A DNA stretch of 38,573 bases from Acetatifactor sp. (GCA_024403365.1 JAKSRX010000008.1:1-38573), one strand, 5' to 3'; numbered from the stretch's first letter, positions 7,312 through 17,181 are shown. Notes: generated from the letters alone by a model not told the origin. Program-made: numbers and translations.

Positions 7312-9456
7312 TTATTCTACGGTAAATGCAACCTCTCTGGTGATCGTCTTGGTCTCGCTCTCTCCGGGAATGGTATTACCTTCCTCGTCCACCGTAGGAT
7401 CACTGGTTACGGTATAGGTCAATGTCAGTTTACCGGAAGAAGCATTCAGATTGGTATAATTCGCAGAATGAGGGAAACTGGTCACAGAACCGGTCTCCAG
7501 CAAAACAGTACCGTCACTTGCCACAAGTTTCAGTGACACGGGTGAACCGGAAGTATATGCAGGATCCTCTGCTGCGGGAGAATCAATGCTCAGATTACAC
7601 TTGTAGGTCACTTTTACCGGTGCAGGGCCCTGGCTTACCTGAATATCGATGGCAGCGCCCTGATCCAGCCAGGTATCTGCGCCCTGACTCTGGAAACAAA
7701 CCTGACCCACAGGGTATCCGGAATATACATAAGATACGGAACCGATGGACAGTTTAGACTCTGTCAGGATCACTGTAGCATCCATCTCGCTGAGTCCCAA
7801 AAGTCCGGGAACCTTTACTTTCTTGATCTCGCTTCCAAGGCTGACTGTCAGAGTGACGGTAGTCTCCCTGGGTGCTTTGCTGCCGCCTACGGGAACCTGT
7901 GCTGCAACGATACCTGCAGGCATCGTATCGGAATATGCCTCCATCTGCAGCACTTCAAAGCCTTCCGCGGTCAGCTTGTTCTCTGCTTCCTCGTAGCTGA
8001 GATTTACGACAGCGGGTACTTCCACGCCCTGAGGACCTGCGCTGGCTGTCAAAATGACCGTACTTCCTTTGACCATTTCGGAACCGGCAGTCACATTGGC
8101 GCTGATGATAAGTCCTGCGTCAACAGTATCAGACTCTTCGTATTCCACCTTGGACTTTAAGCCCATCTCTGTCAGAGTATTTCTGGCATTCTCAACGGTA
8201 TATCCACGCAGTTCAGGCATCTCTACCTTCTCCACTACCTGTTCATCGCTCTTTTCGGTAACCCCGGGAAGAATGACCTGCTTGCTCTCCTCAGTGCTGA
8301 TAGGGCTTCCGGCGTTCTTGCTGCTCTCGATCTTCTGGAATACCTTCACACCGATGATCAGCACGAAAATACAGATGATAATGGCGATCACGATGGCAAG
8401 AATGGTTGTGATACGCTCCATCTTGGGATCGTAATCATAATCATCTCCGTCTTCTTCCTCTCCGTCGACGTACTCGTCTTCTTCCTGCTCTTTTTCACGC
8501 AGACGCATGGTCTCAGGTTTCACAGGCACATCGTCCTGATACCCTGTAGCCTTCTTGATCTGCTCCACTTCGCCCTCTGTGATGACCACGGTGCCGCCTG
8601 TGGCAACAGGGCTGTTAACGACTACGAAATCCTCGTCCGGATTCATCAGAGACTGCTTCAGATCTGCGATCAGTTCCGCCATGTTCTGATATCTGCGGTC
8701 AGGAGATTTCTGACAACACTTTAATACGATTCCGTCCACGCTGGCGGGAATCTCGGGCACAAAATCTCTGGGAGATGCGATCTCCTCTTGAATATGCTTG
8801 ATGGCGATGGCTACGGTAGTCTCTCCGTTAAAGGGCACTCTGCCTGTAAGCATTTCAAAAAGGGTGATACCCATGGAATGAACATCACTCTTCTCATCGC
8901 TGTAGCCGCCTCTGGCCTGCTCGGGAGAAGTATAGTGTACGCTTCCCATCACATTGGAAGTAATGGTATTGCTGGTAGCAGCCTTGGCGATACCGAAGTC
9001 TGTGACCTTAACCTTACCTTCCTTGGAAATAATGATATTCTGAGGTTTGATATCTCTGTGAATGATGTGGTTGTTATGTGCCGCCTGAATACCCATACAT
9101 ACCTGGATCGCAATGCTGACGGATTCCTTGAAGCCCAGACGGGACTTCTTCTCAATGTATTTCTTCAGGGTGATACCTTCCACCAGTTCCATAACGATGA
9201 AATAGATACCATTGTCCTCACCGACATCATATACATTTACGATATTGGGGTGCATCAGGCCTGCGGCAGACTGTGCCTCTGTACGGAATTTGGAGACAAA
9301 ATTACTGTTCTCGCTGAATTCCTGCTTCAGGACCTTCACCGCCACAAATCGATTTAACTTATGACATTTTGCTTTATATACATCTGACATGCCGCCGGTA
9401 CCGATCTTTTCCAGGATCTCGTACCGATTGCCTATCATCATACCTATCTTAACCAT
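7312..9456 (-). CDS. prkC: PASTA-domain Ser/Thr protein kinase
   Basis: This is a 714-residue membrane receptor kinase (PrkC/Stk1/PknB family) that phosphorylates cell-wall, division and translation proteins in response to muropeptides or lipid II. The cytoplasmic kinase domain covers about residues 10-270, with IGTGGMSDVYKAK (P-loop), AVKVLK (catalytic Lys), HRDIKPQNI, DFGIAKA and YTSPEQARGG. A strongly acidic juxtamembrane stretch and one transmembrane helix (about 345-368) follow. Outside are three PASTA repeats, then an extra Thr/Ser-rich beta domain of about 100 residues. The start at 9456 has a GGAGA box at suitable spacing; a closer ATG two codons earlier is out of frame and stops at once. 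The cognate phosphatase gene lies 36 bases upstream. Confidence 0.95.
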   Translation of the reverse strand: MVKIGMMIGNRYEILEKIGTGGMSDVYKAKCHKLNRFVAVKVLKQEFSENSNFVSKFRTEAQSAAGLMHPNIVNVYDVGEDNGIYFIVMELVEGITLKKYIEKKSRLGFKESVSIAIQVCMGIQAAHNNHIIHRDIKPQNIIISKEGKVKVTDFGIAKAATSNTITSNVMGSVHYTSPEQARGGYSDEKSDVHSMGITLFEMLTGRVPFNGETTVAIAIKHIQEEIASPRDFVPEIPASVDGIVLKCCQKSPDRRYQNMAELIADLKQSLMNPDEDFVVVNSPVATGGTVVITEGEVEQIKKATGYQDDVPVKPETMRLREKEQEEDEYVDGEEEDGDDYDYDPKMERITTILAIVIAIIICIFVLIIGVKVFQKIESSKNAGSPISTEESKQVILPGVTEKSDEQVVEKVEMPELRGYTVENARNTLTEMGLKSKVEYEESDTVDAGLIISANVTAGSEMVKGSTVILTASAGPQGVEVPAVVNLSYEEAENKLTAEGFEVLQMEAYSDTMPAGIVAAQVPVGGSKAPRETTVTLTVSLGSEIKKVKVPGLLGLSEMDATVILTESKLSIGSVSYVYSGYPVGQVCFQSQGADTWLDQGAAIDIQVSQGPAPVKVTYKCNLSIDSPAAEDPAYTSGSPVSLKLVASDGTVLLETGSVTSFPHSANYTNLNASSGKLTLTYTVTSDPTVDEEGNTIPGESETKTITREVAFTVE

Positions 9457-9492
9457 TCATGTTCTCCAATCTCTCAAAAACGAAAAGGATCT

Positions 9493-10224
9493 TTACGCAA
9501 AAGGCTGTATCAAAATTACACTGATATTGTCTCTTCCGCCATTATCATTCGCTCTGCGAACCAGTTCCTCCGCCTTCTCTTCGATGTTTCTCTCGCTCAA
9601 GAGAACACTCTGAATTTCCTCGTCTATGAGCATATTGGTCAGTCCGTCCGTGCACATCAGGATGATGTCATCCTCCTTGATCTTGTGCTCAAAGAAATCG
9701 ATTCTGACCGAATTTCCTACACCCACGGCACGGGTAATAATATTTTTATCGGGATGATTTCTGGCATCTTCTCTTGCGATACCGCCTCTGCGGATCATCT
9801 CTTCCACCCAGGAATGATCTCTGGTGATCTGATTGATGCCATCCTTGTTGACTACGTAGAGTCTGCTGTCGCCTACATTCGCCACTGTCAGTTTATCGCC
9901 GTCACATACAGCTGCCACGATGGTGGTTCCCATACCTGCCAGTTCAGGAGATGCCTCGGCACTTCTGAATACCACTGCATTGGCTACGGAAACAGAACGA
10001 TCCAAAAGTTTCTCTGCATCCGTTTCATCGGAATCCGCGATCAGTTCTGCGATGGTCGTCACAGCCAGTTTTGCCGCAAAATCTCCGGCATTGTGTCCGC
10101 CCATACCATCTGCTACCAGGAACAGATTGGGAAGATTTCCTACCGGAAGTTCGGATCTGTAAACATAATCCTGATTCAGTTTTCTCACCATACCGATGTT
10201 TGTTACAGAATATGATTTAAGCAC
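9493..10224 (-). CDS. prpC: PP2C-family Ser/Thr phosphatase
   Basis: This metal-dependent phosphatase reverses the PASTA kinase's phosphorylations. I choose a GTG start at 10222-10224 (243 residues), because a GGAGG box lies nine bases upstream and the protein then begins VLKSYSVTNIGMVRKLNQDY, the family's usual opening. A longer reading from 10326 would lie inside rlmN and add 34 unrelated residues. Motifs are DGMGGHNAGD, ANVGDSR, CTDGLTN and GRDNISVI, which carry the metal-binding Asp residues. The start overlaps the end of rlmN by eight bases, implying translational coupling. It sits directly before the kinase gene, as in Bacillus prpC-prkC. Confidence 0.94.
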   Translation of the reverse strand: MLKSYSVTNIGMVRKLNQDYVYRSELPVGNLPNLFLVADGMGGHNAGDFAAKLAVTTIAELIADSDETDAEKLLDRSVSVANAVVFRSAEASPELAGMGTTIVAAVCDGDKLTVANVGDSRLYVVNKDGINQITRDHSWVEEMIRRGGIAREDARNHPDKNIITRAVGVGNSVRIDFFEHKIKEDDIILMCTDGLTNMLIDEEIQSVLLSERNIEEKAEELVRRANDNGGRDNISVILIQPFA

Positions 10225-11311
10225 GTACGCCTTCCTCCATAGTCTGCAAAGACTGCGTATGCTTGCGTCGAAGCTGACCGCAGGCACCGTCAATATCTCT
10301 GCCCATTTCTCTTCTAATAGTAACATTTATGCCGTTTTTTTCAAGTTTATTTTTAAAGGCCTGAATTCTGGAAGCCTCTGATTGCACGAAATCCCGCTCC
10401 TTGATAGGGTTCACCGGAATGAGATTGATGTGGCAGCAAAGAGGTCTCGCCAGAGCGATCAATTCCTTTGCATCCTCGTCGGTATCGTTGACACCGCCCA
10501 CCAGACTGTACTCGAAGGTGATTCGCCTGCCGGTCTTTTCAAAATAGTACGCGCAGGTATCCATCAACTCTGCGATGGAATATCTGTTGGCGATGGGCAT
10601 CAGCTTCTTACGCTTCTCGTCGGTGGTTGCATGCAGGGAAAGCGCCAGTGTGATCTGGAGTTTCTCCTCCGCCAGCATCTCCATCTTCGGCACCAGTCCG
10701 CAGGTGGACACCGTCAGATTTCGTTGGCTGATATTCAGTCCGTTCTCATCTGTCAGGATCCGAATAAACTTAAGCAAATTGTCATAATTATCCATAGGCT
10801 CGCCGGTTCCCATCACCACCACATTGGAAACTCGCTCGCCGGTGAGCTGTTGGATCACATAGATCTGATCCAGCATCTCGGAGGGAAGCAGATTTCTCTC
10901 CAGTCCATCCAGGGTGGAGGCGCAGAACTTACAGCCCATACGACAGCCGACCTGAGATGAGATGCAGACGCTGTTGCCGTGCTTATACTTCATCCAGACG
11001 CTCTCTACCACATTGCCGTCGCTTAAGCCGAACAGGAACTTCTTGGTCCCGTCGATCTTGGACTCCTGAACCTGCACCACCTTAAGATCGGTATACTGAT
11101 AATTCGCTGCGCATTTCTCTCTGAGGGCCTTGCTGATGTTGGTCATCTCATCAAAGCTGCGCACCAGATTCACATGCATCCACTGGTACATCTGCTTTGC
11201 ACGAAAGGCTTTCTCTCCCAGGGTCGCCAGTTCCTCCGTCAGCTCCGCAAGGGTCATGGACTTAATATCTTTTTTGTTATCGATTACGTTGTCATTCATT
11301 GTATTACTCAT
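10217..11311 (-). CDS. rlmN: Dual-specificity 23S rRNA (A2503-C2)/tRNA (A37-C2) methyltransferase
   Basis: This 364-residue radical-SAM enzyme places a methyl group on C2 of A2503 in 23S rRNA and, in characterised members, A37 of some tRNAs. It shows the [4Fe-4S] motif CRMGCKFCAST, the SAM-binding stretch VVMGTGEPMDNYDN and the near-C-terminal Cys in DGACGQL that takes part in the protein-bound methyl transfer. Length is normal. RlmN and the resistance enzyme Cfr share these motifs; the position between rsmB and prpC, conserved in Firmicutes, favours RlmN. The start follows the rsmB stop by 20 bases with only a weak binding site. Confidence 0.95.
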   Translation of the reverse strand: MSNTMNDNVIDNKKDIKSMTLAELTEELATLGEKAFRAKQMYQWMHVNLVRSFDEMTNISKALREKCAANYQYTDLKVVQVQESKIDGTKKFLFGLSDGNVVESVWMKYKHGNSVCISSQVGCRMGCKFCASTLDGLERNLLPSEMLDQIYVIQQLTGERVSNVVVMGTGEPMDNYDNLLKFIRILTDENGLNISQRNLTVSTCGLVPKMEMLAEEKLQITLALSLHATTDEKRKKLMPIANRYSIAELMDTCAYYFEKTGRRITFEYSLVGGVNDTDEDAKELIALARPLCCHINLIPVNPIKERDFVQSEASRIQAFKNKLEKNGINVTIRREMGRDIDGACGQLRRKHTQSLQTMEEGVRA

Positions 11312-11331
11312 TTATTACTGTTCTATCTCAC

Positions 11332-12726
11332 TTATTCCGGTTTCTTGAAAACAGCGAAGAAGAATCCGTCCGCCTCCATCGTTCCGGGCAGAAGTTGGAT
11401 ACAGGCATCACTCTGCTCTCCGGTGAGTGCTGCGTTCTTCTTTCTCTGCTGCAGAGTGATCTCTTTCTCCTGCTGCAGAAGCTCCGGGATCCTTCCTTTC
11501 AGGCTCTGGGGTACAAATCCCAGTTCCTCGTTGATCCATCGAACCATCTCTTCATTTTCGCCCTTGTGAATGGTACAGGTACTGTACAATAGCGTTCCGC
11601 CGGGCTTCACATATGCGCTGCAGGTCTTCACGATCTTCTTCTGCAGATCTTTTAACTCTGTCAGGATCTCCGGGGTGGTTCTGTACTTGATGTCGCGCTT
11701 CTTTCCGATGATTCCCAATCCGGAACAAGGCACATCCAGGATCACCACATCGCACTTCTCTTTCATGCTCTCATCGGCAATAGTGGCATCCCACTCTTGC
11801 ACGATAATATTAGAAGCATTCATGCGCTCTACATTTTCAACGATCAGTCCGGTCTTTTCCTCCGTGAGGTCACGGCTGTAGACGGTTTTGCCCTTTTCGG
11901 AAGCCAGAATGCTCTTTCCTCCGGGTGCTGCACAGGCATCCAAAACCACATCCTCTGCAGTAATGCCTGCTGCCTCTACCGCCAATGCGGAGCTTACATC
12001 CTGCACGGTCCACAGGCCTTCCGCAAATCCCGGCAATTCACCGATATTATCGCTGTTTCTAAGGGTGTATAAGTAGGGAAGATATCTGTTCTGCTCCAGA
12101 TCCGCACCGCTTTGTCTGATCTCCTCGATCAGGGCTTCCCGCTCTTTTTCGGGGAGGGTGCTTCTGAAGCGCAGGGATACGGGATGCACCTGAAGCAATC
12201 CGTTCAACATCTTCTCCGTCATCTCAGGGCCATATTCCTTAAGCCATATTTCCGTCAGCCATTCCGGGCAGGAAAACTTTACGGAAAGGTATTTCACCGG
12301 CTCTTTCCCGGCATCCGGCAAAGATAAATTCTCTTTGTTTCTGGAAATGTTTCGAAGCACACCGTTCACAAATCCTTTCAGGTTGGTGAACTTACGCTTC
12401 ATGGCCAGTTTGCAGGCTTCATTGCACACTGCACTGTCCGGCACATTGTCCATATACAGAAGCTGATACACGCTCATACGCATGAGGCATCGGATCAGGG
12501 GCTTCATCTTGTTCACCGGCACCGATGAATAGGTATTCAGATAATAGTCCAGTTCAATTCGTCTCTCTGTGGTACCCTCTGTCAGTCTCTTGATGAAGGA
12601 CTTATCTCTGGTATCCAGATAGTCATATTTGTCCAGAACAGCCTTGATCAGGCGATTGGAAAACTGCTTCTCCTTCTCCATGGTAAGCAGGGTGTCCAGG
12701 ACGATCTCTCTGATATTTTCTGCCAT
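11332..12726 (-). CDS. rsmB: 16S rRNA (cytosine(967)-C(5))-methyltransferase
   Basis: This 464-residue SAM-dependent RNA methyltransferase has a NusB-like RNA-binding N-terminal domain (about residues 1-140) and a Rossmann catalytic domain. The SAM site reads DACAAPGGKS, the two catalytic cysteines are in LDVPCSGLG and LYSTCTIHKGENEE, and the intervening IGKKRDIKYR is typical of RsmB. It modifies C967 of 16S rRNA. It lies two bases after the zinc peptidase gene and just before rlmN, matching the common Firmicutes order. Confidence 0.95.
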   Translation of the reverse strand: MAENIREIVLDTLLTMEKEKQFSNRLIKAVLDKYDYLDTRDKSFIKRLTEGTTERRIELDYYLNTYSSVPVNKMKPLIRCLMRMSVYQLLYMDNVPDSAVCNEACKLAMKRKFTNLKGFVNGVLRNISRNKENLSLPDAGKEPVKYLSVKFSCPEWLTEIWLKEYGPEMTEKMLNGLLQVHPVSLRFRSTLPEKEREALIEEIRQSGADLEQNRYLPYLYTLRNSDNIGELPGFAEGLWTVQDVSSALAVEAAGITAEDVVLDACAAPGGKSILASEKGKTVYSRDLTEEKTGLIVENVERMNASNIIVQEWDATIADESMKEKCDVVILDVPCSGLGIIGKKRDIKYRTTPEILTELKDLQKKIVKTCSAYVKPGGTLLYSTCTIHKGENEEMVRWINEELGFVPQSLKGRIPELLQQEKEITLQQRKKNAALTGEQSDACIQLLPGTMEADGFFFAVFKKPE

Positions 12727-12728
12727 AA

Positions 12729-13421
12729 TTACTTTCTTCTGCGACCTCCGCCACCATAGATCAGGATCAGTCTCAATACCTGAAGTGCAGAGGCTGCTGC
12801 CGCTGCCACATAAGTCAAAGCTGCTGCGAAAAGAACTTTCCTGCAGCCGTTATTCTCTTCTGTGCTGACCAGTCCGTACTGGCTCAGTTTCTCGATGGCT
12901 CTGGTGGAAGCATTGAATTCCACAGGCAATGTTGCCAGCTGAAAGATCAATGTCAGGGAGAATGCCCAGATACCGATCTGGATCAGGGTCTGGTTGTAAC
13001 TTAAGATCACGCCAAGCAGAATGATCGGGAAACCAAGCTGGCTGCCGATATTTACCACAGGCACCAGAGAAGTTCTGAAATTCAGAGGCGCATATCCCTT
13101 GGCATGCTGGATGGCATGTCCGCACTCGTGGGCTGCCACACCTGCCGCGGTAACGGTGGCCTTGTTAAAATTATCAAAGGAAAGTCGTACCGTATTGCAC
13201 TGAGGATCGTAGTGGTCGCCCTCCGCTTCCATCAGGCACTCGATCTGTACATTGTACAAACCCTCATTATTCAGGATCCTGCGAGCCACTTCCGCGCCGG
13301 TCAGTCCGGTGGAATTGGGTATCTTCGCATATTTTTTCATGGAATGTTTCACATTGGCGCTGGCGCACAGGCAGATGATAAGCCCGATGATCACCAGTCC
13401 GTAAGAAGCATAATAATACAT
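12729..13421 (-). CDS. yugP: Membrane zinc metallopeptidase, YugP type
   Basis: This 230-residue protein belongs to the zinc peptidase family related to Bacillus YugP. The zinc-binding motif AAHECGHAIQH (HExxH) is clear, with a downstream acidic residue available as a third ligand. Hydrophobic helices lie at the N-terminus, in the middle (two or more) and near the C-terminus, so it is a multipass membrane peptidase. Its substrate is unknown. It sits between fmt (15 bases upstream) and rsmB, a placement common in Clostridia. The C-terminus ends in a basic GGGRRRK tail. Confidence 0.9.
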   Translation of the reverse strand: MYYYASYGLVIIGLIICLCASANVKHSMKKYAKIPNSTGLTGAEVARRILNNEGLYNVQIECLMEAEGDHYDPQCNTVRLSFDNFNKATVTAAGVAAHECGHAIQHAKGYAPLNFRTSLVPVVNIGSQLGFPIILLGVILSYNQTLIQIGIWAFSLTLIFQLATLPVEFNASTRAIEKLSQYGLVSTEENNGCRKVLFAAALTYVAAAAASALQVLRLILIYGGGGRRRK

Positions 13422-13436
13422 AAGCTATCCTTTCTG

Positions 13437-14360
13437 TTAACAGCCGAAGGTCTCGCCTGCAGCCATCTTCACACCCAACAGGAAATCATGGGCGGACATT
13501 CTCTTTTTGCCTTCCAGCTGAAGCTCTGTGATCTTTAAGCATCCTTCACCACAGGCTGCCAGAATACTGTCCTTTTCCACCTTCAGGATCTCTCCGGGAG
13601 TACCGGTTCCCTCTACGGGAATTGCCTTCCAGATCTTCAGATTCTTTCCCTTGTAGGAAGTAAAGGCGCTGGGCCAGGGAGTCATACCGCGGATCTGTCT
13701 GTCGATCTTCACCGCGCTGTCGGTGAAGTGGATCTCACCCATCTCCTTCTTGATCAGAGAGGCATAGCAGGTCTCTCCGGTCTGCTTCTCGGGAGTCAGT
13801 TTACCTGCCTCCAGCAGAGGCAGTGCCTCCACGATAGCCTCGCCGCCGATGACCATCAATTTGTCATGCAAGGTCTCGAAGTTATCCTCGGCATCGATCG
13901 CTATCTCTTTCTTGTACAGCATATCACCGGTATCCAGTCCTGCATCCATCTGCATAATGGTCACGCCGGTCTTCTCTTCCCCTTCAATGATCACATGCTG
14001 AATAGGGGAAGCACCTCTGTACTTAGGAAGCAGAGACGCATGGATATTCACGCAGCCGAATTTCGGAAGGTCCAGGATCTCCTGCGAGAGGATCTGTCCG
14101 AAAGCAGCTACCACATAGATATCCGCTTCATACTGTTTCAATTCCGCAACTGCTTCCGGGGTCTTGATACGCTTCGGCTGCATCACGGGGATGCCAAACT
14201 CCAAAGCACATTCCTTTACCGGAGTGGGCTGCAGCTGTCCGCTTCTGCCCTTGGCCTTGTCCGGCTGGGTGACCACAGCGGTGATCTCATGCCCCGCCCG
14301 GATCAATGCACGCAATGCTCCTGCCGCAAAGTCAGGAGTACCCATAAAAACGATCTTCAT
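13437..14360 (-). CDS. fmt: Methionyl-tRNA formyltransferase
   Basis: This 307-residue enzyme transfers a formyl group from 10-formyl-tetrahydrofolate to Met-tRNA(fMet) for translation initiation. It opens with MKIVFMGTPDFAAGAL, and the catalytic region is VNIHASLLPKYRGASPIQ followed by GVTIMQMDAGLDTGDML (Asn, His and Asp of the active site). The C-terminal OB-like domain is present and the length is usual. Its start codon directly follows the def stop codon, so the two are translationally linked. Def later removes the formyl group that Fmt adds. Confidence 0.97.
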   Translation of the reverse strand: MKIVFMGTPDFAAGALRALIRAGHEITAVVTQPDKAKGRSGQLQPTPVKECALEFGIPVMQPKRIKTPEAVAELKQYEADIYVVAAFGQILSQEILDLPKFGCVNIHASLLPKYRGASPIQHVIIEGEEKTGVTIMQMDAGLDTGDMLYKKEIAIDAEDNFETLHDKLMVIGGEAIVEALPLLEAGKLTPEKQTGETCYASLIKKEMGEIHFTDSAVKIDRQIRGMTPWPSAFTSYKGKNLKIWKAIPVEGTGTPGEILKVEKDSILAACGEGCLKITELQLEGKKRMSAHDFLLGVKMAAGETFGC

Positions 14361-14849
14361 TTATTCTTCTTCCTCTTCGTCATCATCGTAAGAAACATCT
14401 ACCAGGGGACCTTCTACCTTCTCTACATAGAGATGTCCGTCCAGGTGATCCAGTTCATGGCAGATCGCTCTGGCAAGCAGTTCGGTGCCCTCCAATTCAA
14501 AAGGCTTCATATTTACGTCCAGAGCCACTGCTTTAACGTAATTGGGTCTGGTTACCACGCCGGATTTACCGGGTACACTTAAGCATCCCTCGTGACCGGT
14601 CTGCTCACCGCTGGTCTCAACGATCCTAGGATTGATCAATACATAGGGATCTTCACCGGTACAGTCGATGACTACGATCCTCTTCAGGATACCTACCTGA
14701 GGTGCTGCAAGGCCTACGCCGTTGGCCTCATACATTGTCTCCAGCATATCCTCGATCAGTTCTCTGGTTCTGGGAGTCATCTCTGTAACTTCCTTACATT
14801 TCTTTGTCAGGACGTCATCGCCCATCTCTCGAATATTTCTGATTGCCAT
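14361..14849 (-). CDS. def: Peptide deformylase
   Basis: This 162-residue metalloenzyme removes the formyl group from new proteins. All three conserved motifs are present: GVGLAAPQVG (I), EGCLSVPG (II, metal Cys) and HELDHLDG (III, HExxH-type metal site). The C-terminus is a run of Asp and Glu, which is unusual but harmless in appearance. A GAGGAG box before the start lies in the loop of a short GCCGC/GCGGC hairpin, 14 bases from the ATG, so its accessibility may matter. It lies between priA and fmt. Confidence 0.97.
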   Translation of the reverse strand: MAIRNIREMGDDVLTKKCKEVTEMTPRTRELIEDMLETMYEANGVGLAAPQVGILKRIVVIDCTGEDPYVLINPRIVETSGEQTGHEGCLSVPGKSGVVTRPNYVKAVALDVNMKPFELEGTELLARAICHELDHLDGHLYVEKVEGPLVDVSYDDDEEEEE

Positions 14850-14896
14850 ATCTTTACTCGCCGCTCCTCGCGGCTCTCCCTTCTTAAACAGACTTT

Positions 14897-17170
14897 CTAC
14901 ATGGTATTCATAGGATCAAAATCAAACTGAACCATCTCCGTGCGCAGCTGCCTGTTTTGTATCTTTTCTTCCAGCATATCTTTTATGCTGACTAATTTTT
15001 CATAATTTGAACTCTTCAAATAGAACACAAACCTGAAAACATCATTGATTTTACCGATGGTTGCCGGTGTAGGACCCAAAAGCGAGATCTCCGGCTTTTT
15101 CTTCTGTCGGATACTCTCCGTCAGTTCCTTTTGGAACCAGTCTGTATCCCGTACCATATTGGCAAGTTCTGCGGCAAGTGCGTCACCGCTTGCCTCGTCC
15201 TTGGAATAGATCTGCACCGCCAGCAAATGAGATGCCGGAGGATAATCTCCCAATTCTCTGTACAGTATCTCCTCGCTGTAGAAATTCTCATAGTCCTGAT
15301 TTGCCGCATGACACACCGCATAATGTTCCGGCTGATAGGTCTGAATGATGGCCCGTCCCGGTCTCGTTCCTCTGCCTGCTCTGCCCACAGCCTGGGTCAA
15401 AAGCTGAAAGGTACGCTCTGCGGAGCGGTAATCATTTGCGCTAAGCGACAGGTCCGCCGCCAGCACACCTACCAGTGTCACGTTGGGGAAATCATGTCCC
15501 TTGACGATCATCTGGGTACCGATCAGCACATCCGCCTCGCCGTTGGCAAAGGCAGAAAGAATCGCCTCATAGCTGTCCTTGGTCTTCGTGGTGTCACCAT
15601 CCATACGGAGGGTACGCACACCGGGAAACATCTCGATCAGCTTCTCTTCGATCTGCTGTGTGCCTGCCCGGAAGCCGCTAATATACCTTGAACCGCACTT
15701 AGGACATAAGGTCGGCTTCGGCTCGCTGTATCCACAGTAGTGGCACATCAGTCTGCCGTTTCTATGTTCCGATAGGGACACATCGCAATGAGGACATTTC
15801 ATCACCTGTCCACAGGCTCTGCAGGAGATAAATCCTGCATAACCTCGTCTATTGATAAAGAGAATACTCTGTTCCTTCTTCTCCAATCGGTCTTTTAAAA
15901 GTTCCTGCAGTTCTCTGCTGAAGATCGAGCGGTTGCCGGCCTTCAGTTCTTCTCGCAGGTCTGCGATCGTTACTTCCGGAAGTTCTCCTCCCGTCAGACG
16001 TTCTTTCAGGGTAAAGAGCTTCACCTTGCCCTGTTCTGCTCTGTGATACGCCTCCAGGGAAGGAGTCGCGGAGCCTAACACCAGGCTGGCGCCATAAAGG
16101 CTTGCCACCTTCTCTGCGGTCTCTCTGGCGTGGTATTTCGGAGTACTTTCGCTCTTATAACTGCTCTCATGTTCCTCGTCGATCACGATCACGCCCAGAT
16201 CAGGAAAAGGAGTAAACAGTGCGGATCTGGGGCCGATGATCACATCGATCTCTCCCTTTTTCGCTCTTTCGCACTGGTCATACTTTTCCCCGGGGGATAA
16301 GGTGGAATTCATCACACTGACACGGTCACCGAATCTTCGATAAAAACGAAGCAGTGTCTGGTACGTCAGGGCGATCTCAGGGATCAGGACGATGGCCTGT
16401 TTGCCTAACGCCACCATGCGCTCTATGATATCCATATAGACTTCCGTCTTGCCACTTCCCGTGATGCCATGCACCAGGTAAGTGGAAGGCATTCCGTCCA
16501 GATATTCCTGTATTACGGTATCGGCGATCTCCTGCTGCGCAGGGCTTAAGGTCTTGCGCTGTTCGCTCTGGGCGCCGAACCTGACCGGATTGCGGAAACT
16601 GGTTGTACTGACGATTCGGATCACGCCGGTCTTCTCCAGTCCGTGGATGGCCTGAGCGCTGACTGCAAGTTTGCCGGTGACCCACTCATAGGGAATAGTC
16701 TCCTGCTCCGTCAGTTCCTGAAGAAGCCTTGCCTTTGCCACCTGCTTTTTGCGGAGGCTCTCTCCCAGAAGCGAGATCACTTCCTCTTTGGTCATCACTC
16801 GTTCAATGGTCTTGTGTTCCAGCTTTTTCACAGACTGCTTTGCAGGCACCACTGTCTTCAAAGCCTGTATCATAGTGGAACCGTAATTCTTGCGGATCCA
16901 GGCTGCCAGTGCGATCTGTTTATCTTCCACACTGACTCCCTTTTCCACCACACCTAAGATGCTTTTCATCTTGGCTCTGTCAATCTTACATACCGTACCG
17001 ATATCGATGATATAACCTTTGATCACGCGGTTGCCTGTGCCGAAAGGGATCTGCACACACATACCGGTCTCCAGTTTATCTTCCAGTTCCTTTGGGATCA
17101 CATATTGAAAGGGTCTATCCAGTTTTTCATGTGAGATATCAACGATGATATCCGCATAAGTTTCTGTCAA
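14897..17170 (-). CDS. priA: Primosomal protein N' (replication restart helicase)
   Basis: This 757-residue 3'-5' superfamily 2 helicase reloads the replisome at stalled forks. Visible are the N-terminal fork-binding domain, Walker A in HGITGSGKTEVY, the DEEH box in VIVIDEEHESSYKSE, the helicase motif QAVGRAGRG, and the zinc-binding insert with CRACGQVMKCPHC and CHYCGYSEPKPTLCPKC. Length is typical. It is 11 bases after murE and 47 bases before def, which is the usual order in Clostridia. Confidence 0.97.
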   Translation of the reverse strand: MTETYADIIVDISHEKLDRPFQYVIPKELEDKLETGMCVQIPFGTGNRVIKGYIIDIGTVCKIDRAKMKSILGVVEKGVSVEDKQIALAAWIRKNYGSTMIQALKTVVPAKQSVKKLEHKTIERVMTKEEVISLLGESLRKKQVAKARLLQELTEQETIPYEWVTGKLAVSAQAIHGLEKTGVIRIVSTTSFRNPVRFGAQSEQRKTLSPAQQEIADTVIQEYLDGMPSTYLVHGITGSGKTEVYMDIIERMVALGKQAIVLIPEIALTYQTLLRFYRRFGDRVSVMNSTLSPGEKYDQCERAKKGEIDVIIGPRSALFTPFPDLGVIVIDEEHESSYKSESTPKYHARETAEKVASLYGASLVLGSATPSLEAYHRAEQGKVKLFTLKERLTGGELPEVTIADLREELKAGNRSIFSRELQELLKDRLEKKEQSILFINRRGYAGFISCRACGQVMKCPHCDVSLSEHRNGRLMCHYCGYSEPKPTLCPKCGSRYISGFRAGTQQIEEKLIEMFPGVRTLRMDGDTTKTKDSYEAILSAFANGEADVLIGTQMIVKGHDFPNVTLVGVLAADLSLSANDYRSAERTFQLLTQAVGRAGRGTRPGRAIIQTYQPEHYAVCHAANQDYENFYSEEILYRELGDYPPASHLLAVQIYSKDEASGDALAAELANMVRDTDWFQKELTESIRQKKKPEISLLGPTPATIGKINDVFRFVFYLKSSNYEKLVSIKDMLEEKIQNRQLRTEMVQFDFDPMNTM

Positions 17171-17181
17171 ATCTTTTCTCC

